The notes under the pieces: generated by a model
Told to the model about the DNA's origin: nothing
What the model saw: the letters and a program-made list of their open reading frames with translations, nothing else
Database searches by the model: none
Shown here: piece by piece, positions 19,950-23,094 of the stretch
Layout: each line of letters begins with the position of its first letter
Position numbering within the stretch: position 1 is the stretch's first letter
Program-made: the position numbers and the translations under genes
Source: Elysia marginata
Lineage: Eukaryota; Mollusca; Gastropoda; Plakobranchidae
DNA length: 23,094 nt
NCBI GenBank assembly: GCA_019649035.1
Contig: BMAT01008371.1
Span: 79,958-103,051, forward strand
Reading direction: 5' to 3'

Positions 19950-21612
19950 AATTTTTTTTTAAATACAAGCACCTAGATTTCCTTAATTAACACCCAGCTC
20001 TATACGACTGTGTTTCGACTGGGCATTCCTCTCTTGGGTTGTTTTATAGCCTATCTTTACTTTTCTGTGCCGTCCGACGGGAGCTGGTTAGGGTTAGATA
20101 AAAATAAACTATAACGTAAGACTGTTTTCTACCACATCTGAGAGTAAAATCCGCTCCAGCAAAGTTTGATTGAGAACTTAAAGTAACGGGCGGCGATTTG
20201 TTGTTTACTACTATATAATATCTCAAGTTAGAACAAAAAGATAATAAGGCTTTGGAGAAATTTTATTTGTTTGAAATTAGCTTTTAAAACAATGGGCCAG
20301 GCAACTGAGAGATGCTTAAAAAACTTTACGAAACTTTGATTTCAATGCCATTTGTGAACGCTTTAGTTTTGAGGTTGTTGTCCAAAATTACGACCACCGT
20401 TATCTATGTTTATTTTTCTTTTCGATCGTTAAATCCTTCAGGTCAGCTAGGACTTTCCTCAACAGTTTGTCTGTCCGCATCTACATATGCCTGGACGTGA
20501 CATTTGTTAGTTCTAACAAATACATCTACTATCAAGCTCATTCAGGTGAGATGTCTGTGTCTGTTTCTCAGTCTGTCTATATATTTCATCGTGCTGTCTG
20601 TTAGACTATTATGTCTGTATAATTTCCTGACTCATTGTCTGCCTCTCTTTTGCCCCCACCCTCCTTTTTTCATCCTTGTTCTTTCCCATTTTTTCTTAAG
20701 ATTCCCCTTTCGTTTCTAGTAGTCAGTCTCTCAATTGATCTCTCTTCTTATTTCGCTTTGAATTGTCTTGTTCTGTCTTCTTCTGTCTTTTTTGCTTTCT
20801 TTTTGCTGTTTTTTTTGTTCATTGCCTTTTGCTCTTCATCTTCTCTACTTATCTCTAATGTTAATCTCTTCCTCTGCTTCAATAATTTTGCCTCGTTCTC
20901 TGAAACTTCACATAACTTCAAACTTTCCTGACCCATGTTCTAGTAAACTTATTGGGTCTGCAGCCCGACTGGCGAGCCACTTTTTAGTTTTTGATAAACT
21001 CTATTCATGCTTTCCCCGTAACTTGTTTAACCACTTTCTGTCGATCTCTACTGCCGTTCTCTCTCTATATATAGGGGCCTAGATAGCTCAGTTGGTAGTG
21101 GCCTCGATCCGTGACCAAGAGGTCGCGGGTTCGAGCCTCAGCCGAGCACAGCCCGGGCCCCTACTGAATGGGTCGGTGTCAGTATAATGTGACCGGCTGA
21201 GGCTAAGTCATGGTATCCCCGCTAGTCTCTGGGCGGCAGCCCGTACATTGTCATTGAGACCCAAGCCCTGAGAGCACCTTTGAAGTGGAATTGGGCTTGT
21301 AAAAATATCCTTCAATCCAATCCTCTCTATATATATACCTATCTCATTCTCTCTCTTTATAGCTATTTTTACTCAATTCCATTTTTATTTTTTGTCTACC
21401 CCTTCTTTTTTTCTGGATATTTTTTTCTATTTGATTCCCTTTGCCTCTTTTTCTATAATCCCATGACCACGCCATCCCCGCAGCCAAAGAGAGTGAGCTG
21501 GACGACTATCTCACAGTCCTCAACGCTGCTCAACCTGTCAACACACTGACCCAGGTGTGCACACAAAGCACGCCTTATCCGCCAGAACTACACAGTGTGC
21601 TGCTCAACGCAG
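5409..21612 (+). CDS. Secreted cysteine-rich two-module protein, nine exons, 3'-incomplete
   Basis: Joined exons: 5409-5460, 9579-9768, 13909-14030, 14497-14658, 17095-17210, 17740-17848, 19585-19768, 20442-20545, 21484-21612. They give 389 codons without a stop, and the last exon ends in phase 1, so the gene continues past the window. Residues 1-17 form a signal peptide, cleaved near G19 or A20. Residues 18-250 form module 1, with twelve cysteines and sequons at N40, N144, N165, N177 and N239. Residues 251-389 are the first three exons of module 2. C21-T-F-P-T-E-L-R-G-E-W of module 1 matches C254-T-F-E-S-S-L-R-G-S-W of module 2, and the C-9-C pair C60/C69 matches C292/C301. The role is unknown; an extracellular location is inferred. 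Among known families I am only reminded of metazoan DUF7042-DUF7045 proteins, unverified. Confidence 0.8.
8086..8199. repeat. Tandem repeat, three copies of 38 bp
   Basis: Units start at 8086, 8124 and 8162. Each reads roughly G(A/G)GCTTTC-TCATCCTGA-TCTC-AATGGGAAG and ends TCTA or CCTC. They differ at a few positions, so the duplication is not recent. It abuts the minus-strand LINE scrap and may have arisen inside that element. Confidence 0.9.
8410..8481 (-). pseudogene. Non-LTR retrotransposon C-terminal scrap
   Basis: Reading the minus strand downward from 8481 gives F-R-stop-R-W-R-L-F-G-H-M-V-R-R-D-E-D-V-S-V-N-K-A. The R-W-x-x-F/L-G-H-x-x-R-R/M-D signature is typical of the region after the reverse transcriptase domain in RTE-like and related LINEs. 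There is one internal stop and no open frame around it, so it is a decayed fragment. Its true borders are not visible; the GC-richer sequence down to about 8086 may belong to it. Confidence 0.45.
9579..9768 (+). CDS. Exon 2: module 1, N-terminal part
   Basis: Residues D18-R81. It opens with the module signature C21-T-F-P-T-E-L-R-G-E-W31, followed by sequon N40-F-T and C52, C60 and C69 (C-G-G-V-P-T-T-W-E-C), ending Y-V-I-R. The acceptor is TTCAAG|AT and the donor is AAG|GTGGGA. Two bases (AG) of the Arg81 codon are carried over. Exon 7 matches this exon over its whole length, which confirms both borders. The Cys-rich, Trp-containing pattern suggests a disulfide-bonded extracellular fold. Confidence 0.88.
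9780..9850 (-). mobile_element. Possible 3' tail of a LINE, minus strand
   Basis: The reverse complement reads TTAATAAAGTTATTATG followed by TATTGTGTATTCTGTATTC. This is an AATAAAG signal with short, slightly varied tail repeats, the usual end of CR1/L2/Jockey-like LINEs. It starts only a dozen bases after the exon 2 donor. No reverse transcriptase could be read further along the minus strand, so the call is weak. Confidence 0.3.
10411..11592 (+). pseudogene. Non-LTR retrotransposon reverse transcriptase remnant, interrupted by a SINE
   Basis: A 5'-truncated LINE in the same direction as the host gene. In one frame from 10411 it reads G-P-L-L-F-S-I-Y-I-N-D-L-P, and F-A-D-D-T at 10480-10494 is the catalytic F/YADD box. 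The frame changes near a nine-T run (10529-10537), then W-A-D-S-N-A-M-E-I-H-P-K-K-P-K-F follows. The SINE at 10648-10891 cuts the ORF within R-Q-K-R. After it, F-L-G-L-S-V-D-K-D-L-T-W-S-S-H-I at about 10970 and L-K-Y-G-L-M-L-Y-G-G continue the thumb/connection region, with an in-frame stop at about 11199. The end, S-I-R-Q-L-S-V-S-L, runs to the stop at 11592. The clade is probably of the CR1/L2/Jockey type. It is not functional. Confidence 0.85.
10648..10891 (-). mobile_element. tRNA-derived SINE, family B, nested in the LINE
   Basis: The reverse complement carries a tRNA-like head with GTTTCGAACCCGC-side box B, the shared core GGTCGGTGTCAGTATAATG, and a tail of AATC repeats (GATTGATTGATT on the + strand at 10648). 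The perfect 11-bp duplication AGGCAGAAACG at 10637-10647 and 10892-10902 fixes the borders and shows it jumped into the LINE ORF. It matches the + strand copy at 21074-21322 along its length. Confidence 0.92.
11593..12312 (+). mobile_element. 3' untranslated region and tail of the LINE
   Basis: AT-rich sequence after the LINE stop, including a CAT/ATC-rich stretch (11895-12075) that gives a spurious poly-histidine frame. It ends GTTGTAAAATAAAATACAATT followed by CAAATT repeats, the usual repeated tail of this LINE type. The CT microsatellite follows directly. The extent is inferred from the tail; no target duplication was identified. Confidence 0.55.
12313..12390 (+). repeat. CT microsatellite
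   Basis: Nearly pure CT dinucleotides with a few TTT and GT interruptions, immediately after the LINE tail. Confidence 0.95.
12520..12602 (+). mobile_element. Second, decayed copy of the same LINE tail
   Basis: AAGGCCAAGCGAAAAAAAGG, then CACGGTGCTTAATTAGTCACC and AATTCATTACAAATCAATT, parallel the segment at 12240-12312 (ACGGCCAAATGAAAAAGGCA, CTGTGCCTAATATGCTACCG, ACAATTCAAATTCAAATT). Both are linked to a CT-rich stretch. It is either an older LINE insertion or a local duplication. Confidence 0.6.
12787..13034. repeat. CTA trinucleotide array with a 186-base assembly gap
   Basis: CTA units run up to 12812 and resume at 12999, with N from 12813 to 12998. The gap lies wholly within the array, so the assembler collapsed or estimated its length. 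Imperfect ATT/TTA units follow at 13043-13085. Confidence 0.95.
13310..13430 (+). repeat. TTA/ATC trinucleotide-rich tract
   Basis: Imperfect TTA, ATC and CAT units. The reverse-strand frame through it encodes only Ile/Met runs and is not a gene. Confidence 0.85.
13909..14030 (+). CDS. Exon 3: module 1, second part
   Basis: Residues R81-A121. It reads S-Q-R-L-S-Y-V-L-A-V-G-D-G-Q-S-D-P, then V-C104-D-L, and ends M-L-V-K-A. The first base completes Arg81 and the donor is GCAG|GTAAAT with one base carried over (phase 1). Exon 8 starts with the same R-S-x-R and ends at the same phase, which supports the acceptor at 13908 rather than the AG eleven bases upstream. The only cysteine, C104, aligns with C328 of module 2. 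Confidence 0.87.
14031..14496 (+). other. Intron 3 (466 bp)
   Basis: GT-AG intron, phase 1. It has a C-rich run near 14305-14335 and T-rich sequence before the acceptor ACCTCCACCAG. The reading frame is open through much of the intron into exon 4, which is a coincidence of composition; intron retention is not suggested. Nothing else was recognised. Confidence 0.7.
14497..14658 (+). CDS. Exon 4: module 1, third part
   Basis: Residues D122-T175. It carries C131-P-T-E-L-L-A, sequon N144-T-T, C148, C155, and N165-V-T-C168-S-P-R-V. Four cysteines in 54 residues make it the most cysteine-dense part of the protein. The acceptor is CCACCAG|AC and the donor is ACAG|GTGGGT; it is phase 1 at both ends, hence symmetric and removable without a frame change. 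The equivalent exon 9 of module 2 is shorter and has one cysteine, so this part has diverged most. Confidence 0.86.
14705..15015 (-). mobile_element. tRNA-derived SINE, family A, minus strand
   Basis: The reverse complement starts ACCGGCTCTATTGCCTTGCG (tRNA-like box A region) and has box B GGTTCGATCCC and the core GGTCGGCCCAGTGTCAGAAT. It ends in a CAAAC-like tail (+ strand GGTTTGATTGGTTGTTTGAG at 14708). The perfect 10-bp target duplication AAGATTGGGC is at 14695-14704 and 15016-15025. It matches the copy at 22171-22481. The insertion lies just inside intron 4. Confidence 0.94.
15421..15463 (+). repeat. A-rich AAAAC tract
   Basis: Repeated AAAC/AAAAC units and an eleven-A run. It could be the tail of an old retrotransposon, but no body was recognised beside it. 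Confidence 0.7.
15833..16695. repeat. Duplicated AT-rich block, second copy split by an insertion
   Basis: Part R1 occurs at 15833-15905 and 16057-16125 (ATACTGTTTTG-CACTTTC, TATAAGTG, TTATACATT). Part R2 occurs at 15922-16050 and 16567-16695 (AATCTGTAAAT, CGTAAATTCTTAAAATGAAA, TATCGAA). In the first copy R1 and R2 are adjacent. In the second they are about 440 bases apart, with the 11-base repeat CATTCTTCTTA at 16118-16128 and 16530-16540 at the edges of the extra DNA. Confidence 0.75.
16129..16529. mobile_element. Possible 0.4-kb insertion of unknown type
   Basis: This is extra DNA in the second copy of the duplicated block, flanked by an 11-bp direct repeat that looks like a target-site duplication. 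It is T-rich, with no tRNA-like promoter, terminal inverted repeat or poly-A tail that I could see. It contains a 100-codon open frame without any known domain, beginning just before its left edge. The element type cannot be named. Confidence 0.35.
17095..17210 (+). CDS. Exon 5: module 1, fourth part
   Basis: Residues D176-M214. It reads D-N177-G-S-L-S-C182-L, then A-D-G-D-V-V-Y-I-T-L-Y-N-Q-D-L, ending N-Y-Q-F-V-C213-M. The acceptor is CAACCAG|AT after a T-rich tract; the donor ATG|GTATGC leaves phase 0. The last 17 bases of the exon are the first part of the 47-bp minisatellite that fills the start of intron 5. No equivalent exon of module 2 is in the window, so this exon rests on phase, splice sites and coding quality alone. 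Confidence 0.82.
17194..17519 (+). repeat. 47-bp minisatellite spanning the exon 5 donor
   Basis: Units start at 17194, 17241, 17288, 17335, 17382, 17429 and about 17476 (the last lacks the first bases). Each carries CAGTTTGTTTGCATG followed by GTATGCTCTCC and ATTGTGCTATCTTAA, so each repeats the end of exon 5 plus its splice donor. Units of type ACCAG...TTAACT and GCCAA...TTAAAT alternate in the middle (units 3 and 5 against 2, 4 and 6), which suggests a 94-bp dimer was amplified. Confidence 0.96.
17535..17695 (+). repeat. Degenerate CAT/ATC-rich tract
   Basis: Imperfect CAT and ATC units run up to shortly before exon 6. Open frames across it on both strands (Ile- or Met-rich) are compositional. 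Confidence 0.8.
17740..17848 (+). CDS. Exon 6: module 1, last part
   Basis: Residues A215-N250. It reads A-I-I-L-E-N-N-Q-V-F-F-N-Q-N-P-M-E-C232-D-D-F-L-A-P, then sequon N239-S-T, ending F-T-M-D-P-N. The acceptor is CTCTCTACAG|GCG with a good pyrimidine tract; the donor is ACT|GTAAGC, leaving one base (phase 1). It closes the module, so the module as a whole is bounded by phase-1 introns on both sides. C232 is the twelfth cysteine of module 1. Confidence 0.82.
17849..19584 (+). other. Intron 6 (1.7 kb)
   Basis: GT-AG intron between the two modules, phase 1. It has a short GC-richer patch at 18018-18095 of unknown meaning and a candidate microexon at 19047-19055. The 66-codon frame at 18348-18548 shows no domain and no suitable splice context. 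The acceptor AAACCAG|CA at 19584 has only a modest pyrimidine tract. Confidence 0.65.
19047..19055 (+). CDS. Candidate 9-nt microexon between modules
   Basis: TTTGGTGCC lies between a strong acceptor (TTTCTTTCCATTTTCAG) and a strong donor (GTAAGT). It is phase 1 on both sides, so inclusion keeps the frame and would turn N-S-I-T-C into N-F-W-C-P-I-T-C, adding an aromatic pair and a cysteine. It is not needed for the gene to read through and could be chance. It is not counted in the 389 codons given for the main model. Confidence 0.4.
19585..19768 (+). CDS. Exon 7: module 2, N-terminal part
   Basis: Residues S251-R312. C254-T-F-E-S-S-L-R-G-S-W264 repeats the module 1 opening. C289-S-T-C292-S-G-Q-P-T-D-F-E-C301 repeats the C-9-C spacing of C60/C69, and Y-L-L-R repeats Y-V-I-R. 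An in-frame TGA upstream (near 19556) limits the acceptor to AACCAG|CA at 19584. The end is at CTACG|GCAAGC, a GC donor. Phase and homology both place it there, and no GT donor would join exon 8 correctly. Two bases of the Arg codon are carried over, exactly as in exon 2. Confidence 0.87.
19769..20441 (+). other. Intron 7, GC-AG type (673 bp)
   Basis: Starts GCAAGC and ends CCTTCAG. It contains a CT microsatellite at 19879-19946 and AT-rich sequence without recognised genes; the small frames at 20044-20226 and 20312-20500 are not supported. GC-AG introns are a known minority class spliced by the major spliceosome, usually with a strong match elsewhere in the donor, as here (G|GCAAG). Confidence 0.8.
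19879..19946 (+). repeat. CT microsatellite
   Basis: About 68 bases of CT units with one TAT interruption, within intron 7. Confidence 0.95.
20442..20545 (+). CDS. Exon 8: module 2, second part
   Basis: Residues R312-S346. It reads S-A-R-T-F-L-N-S-L-S-V, then I-Y-I-C328-L-D-V-T-F-V, ending Y-I-Y-Y-Q-A-H-S. The acceptor is CCTTCAG|GTC and the donor is TTCAG|GTGAGA with one base carried over. It starts with R-S-x-R at phase 2 and ends at phase 1 like exon 3, and the single cysteine C328 aligns with C104. It lacks the G-D-G-x-x-D-P loop of module 1 and is six residues shorter. Confidence 0.86.
20546..21483 (+). other. Intron 8 (938 bp), pyrimidine-rich
   Basis: GT-AG intron, phase 1. The sense strand is strongly T/C-rich for most of its length, which creates spurious Ser/Leu/Phe frames on the + strand and a Lys/Glu frame on the minus strand. 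A SINE sits at 21074-21322. Nothing else was recognised. Confidence 0.75.
21074..21322 (+). mobile_element. tRNA-derived SINE, family B, plus strand
   Basis: The body begins GGGGCCTAGA. Box A TAGCTCAGTTGG is at 21084-21095 and box B GGTTCGAGCC at 21128-21137, both close to tRNA promoter consensus. The core GGTCGGTGTCAGTATAATG starts at 21171. The tail ends TTCAATCCAATC. The 13-bp target duplication CTCTCTATATATA is at 21061-21073 and 21323-21335, though in a repeat-prone context. It matches the nested copy at 10648-10891. Confidence 0.93.
21484..21612 (+). CDS. Exon 9: module 2, third part; last exon in the window
   Basis: Residues A347-A389. It reads A-K-E-S-E-L-D-D-Y-L-T-V-L-N, then T-Q-V-C372-T-Q-S-T-P-Y-P-P-E-L. 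The acceptor is CCCCGCAG|CC and the donor is GCAG|GTAAAA; it is phase 1 at both ends like exon 4, and at the same place in the module. Sequence similarity to exon 4 is slight: 43 residues against 54 and one cysteine against four. No stop is present, so at least the exons equivalent to 5 and 6 should follow outside the window. Confidence 0.84.
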
Positions 21613-22162
21613 GTAAAAAAAAGGTCTATTAGCGTACATTAATGTTTAAAGTTGCAAAGAGAGAGAAAGTTAAAGGTTTTCTAAAATGTTTCTTTAAAAA
21701 GTTAATAAACTCGTATAAAATGTACAGATGTTGTTCTATTTTTTTGCGTTTAAGCACATTTGAAAAATTGAGCCGAAATTTGCTATTTGGATTGAAATAG
21801 TAGTTCTTAATGTAAAAGAAAGTTTGACAAATTATTAAAGGTTTTCTTTCTCAGACATTTTAATTGACACAGGCAAAGATAAAGGTCTTTAAAGTGGAGT
21901 GCGGGACGCGGGGGGTCTTTATTAGCGGTGTTCTGAGCGTCTCTTGGAAACTCTCGATTTGGAACCTCTAAGGTGAAGTATTAATATTAGGCTAACACTA
22001 GCATCAAAATAAAACGAACAGCTAAGACTCAAGGGGAAAACTCTCGATGAAATAGAACCTTTCTACTTTCTTGAAAACTAAATAGACAGAAAGGGTGAAA
22101 TTATAGCAGATCTAAAATCAAGAATAGAGAAGGCACAGACAGTTTCGATTGCTCTCAACAAG
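21613..22162 (+). other. Start of intron 9, nothing recognised
   Basis: AT-rich sequence after the exon 9 donor. It has a short GC-rich patch near 21898-21920. No exon equivalent to exon 5 (C-L-x-x-x-A-D-G-D pattern) is visible. The intron probably runs out of the window. Confidence 0.6.
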
Positions 22163-22170
22163 ATTTAAAA

Positions 22171-22481
22171 CCGGCTCTGTGGTCTAGCGGTAAGACACTC
22201 GCTCAGAGATAGGGAGGTGCGTGGTTCGATCCCCGGCCGGGTCAAACGAAGGACTTTAAAACTGGTATTAGCAGCGGATCCGCCAAGTGTCTGGCATTAT
22301 GGATTTAGTGTTAAGTCTGGTCGGCCTGGCGTCAGGATAATGTGACTGGGTGTGGTGTATGCAAGCGCTCCTTACATCACAGTGTGGCAGCACGTTTTCA
22401 GTTGTCCTAAGCGCCGTCTCTGATATAATCTCCAAGTTGACTGGGACGTTAAAATTCAAACAACCAAACCAAACCAACACC
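22171..22481 (+). mobile_element. tRNA-derived SINE, family A, plus strand
   Basis: The head is CCGGCTCTGTGGTCTAGCGG (box A region), with box B GGTTCGATCCC at 22223-22233. The core GGTCGGCCTGGCGTCAGGAT begins near 22319. The tail is of CAAAC/CCAAA units ending near 22481. An 8-bp target duplication ATTTAAAA is at 22163-22170 and 22482-22489. It matches the minus copy at 14705-15015 throughout and keeps a better tRNA-like head. Confidence 0.93.
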
Positions 22482-22593
22482 ATTTAAAAAGCGAGGTAGA
22501 TCTCTCTACTGCACACGATTCCCCAGCTTTAAATCTTTGAGACTCAGTGGGTTTGAAACTTAGAACCCTTCTACAAGAGAGCATGAAAAGGCT

Positions 22594-22947
22594 TTACAAA
22601 CAAATGTAAGAAGATTTCTCAGGGTGCATTGGAAAGACAAGCTCAGAAATGAGGATATCTGGAGGAGAACCAAACAAATACCAATGACAGATAACATCGA
22701 TAACAGAAGATGGAAATGGATCTGACAAACTTTTAAGAAGGACATTAACAAAGTAGTCAAGAGAGAGATGGGTGGAACTTGTTGGGATATAGGAAGAGGG
22801 GTAACCTTGAGGATTATGGGCAAGGGGACAGGAAGTGGGCTTAAAAAACACACTTTGTTAAGTCATGGAATGAAGTTTACGTTGCTGGCCTAGGACAGGA
22901 AAGATGGAGGTTGTTAGTCTGTGGCCAATATCCTGACATAGAGTAAT
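22594..22947 (+). pseudogene. RTE-like LINE, C-terminal remnant of ORF2
   Basis: One frame reads L-Q-T-N-V-R-R-F-L-R-V-H-W-K-D, then L-R-N-E-D-I-W-R-R-T-K-Q and R-R-W-K-W-I, typical of the region after the reverse transcriptase in RTE-like elements. A stop (TGA at about 22721) stands where G-H of the usual W-I-G-H is expected, a likely G-to-T change. Further on, after frame damage, S-W-N-E-V-Y-V-A-G-L and E-R-W-R-L-L-V-C-G match the usual end of the protein. The minus-strand frames here are shadows. It is not functional. Confidence 0.75.
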
Positions 22948-22954
22948 AAAGGCA

Positions 22955-22972
22955 TTGATGAGGGTGATGATA

Positions 22973-23012
<40 letters not shown>

Positions 23013-23094
23013 CGATGATGATGATGATCATGATGATGATGATGATGAGGAGGAGGAGGAGGATGATGATGATTATAATGATGATGATGATGAT
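22955..23094 (+). repeat. GAT trinucleotide array at the window end
   Basis: GAT units with a few GAG, GAC and ATA variants begin right after the LINE remnant (GGCATTGATGAGGGTGATGA) and reach the last base. The position suggests it grew from the short repeated tail of the LINE. Confidence 0.9.

Noticed and set aside
20748..20936. Minus-strand Lys/Glu-rich 62-codon frame
   Set aside because: It is produced by the purine-rich complement of a pyrimidine-rich intron; no domain.
21084..21140. True tRNA gene at the SINE head
   Set aside because: The boxes A and B are good, but the sequence continues into the SINE body, has target duplications, and no full cloverleaf with a paired acceptor stem ends near 21146.
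21850..21880. Small extra exon between CTTTCTCAG and CAGGCAAAG
   Set aside because: It would need a second GC donor, encodes only a handful of residues (D-I-L-I-D-T), and does not resemble exon 5, which is what should come next.
22560..22853. Two overlapping minus-strand frames of 97 and 85 codons
   Set aside because: They are antisense to the RTE-like remnant, whose + strand motifs are clear.
1..23094. CRISPR arrays, operons, bacterial mobile elements or defence systems
   Set aside because: The window has spliced genes, SINEs and LINEs of an animal genome. The tandem repeats are minisatellites and microsatellites without unique spacers.

Overview
The window looks like non-repetitive animal DNA: AT-rich, long introns, abundant simple repeats, tRNA-derived SINEs and decayed non-LTR retrotransposons. 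There is no bacterial-style gene packing. The SINE types and the protein style suggest a lophotrochozoan, perhaps a gastropod mollusc, but that is an impression and not a demonstration.

One gene can be built from the sequence. It is on the + strand, begins with a signal-peptide exon at 5409, and runs through nine coding exons to 21612, where it is still open and leaves the window. All eight internal junctions agree in reading phase and give 389 uninterrupted codons. The product is a secreted or type I extracellular, cysteine-rich, N-glycosylated protein. It contains at least two copies of one module that starts C-T-F-x-x-x-L-R-G-x-W. Module 1 is exons 2-6 (residues 18-250). Module 2 is exons 7-9 and is incomplete in the window. 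Introns fall at matching positions and phases in the two modules, so a five-exon cassette appears to have been duplicated. I do not recognise a named gene. The opening motif reminds me of the uncharacterised metazoan DUF7042-DUF7045 group, which I could not check.

Layout: 1-5408 is upstream sequence with no recognisable gene. It holds a perfect 46-bp inverted repeat (4109/4459) within a CT-rich tract. Intron 1 (5461-9578) holds a minus-strand retrotransposon scrap and a 38-bp triple repeat. Intron 2 (9769-13908) holds a decayed LINE reverse-transcriptase fragment with a SINE inserted inside it, then CT and triplet microsatellites and a 186-base assembly gap. Intron 4 holds a second SINE family with a perfect 10-bp target duplication and a duplicated AT-rich block with an apparent 0.4-kb insertion. 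Intron 5 begins inside a 47-bp minisatellite that also contains the end of exon 5 and its splice donor. Intron 6 contains a possible 9-nt microexon. Intron 7 uses a GC-AG splice pair. Intron 8 carries another SINE. After exon 9 come a further SINE and the 3' end of an RTE-like LINE with a GAT microsatellite tail.

The most noteworthy points are the unnamed two-module protein, the minisatellite that multiplies a splice donor, the GC-AG intron confirmed by the paralogous module, the candidate microexon, and two SINE families that share a roughly 30-nt central core.
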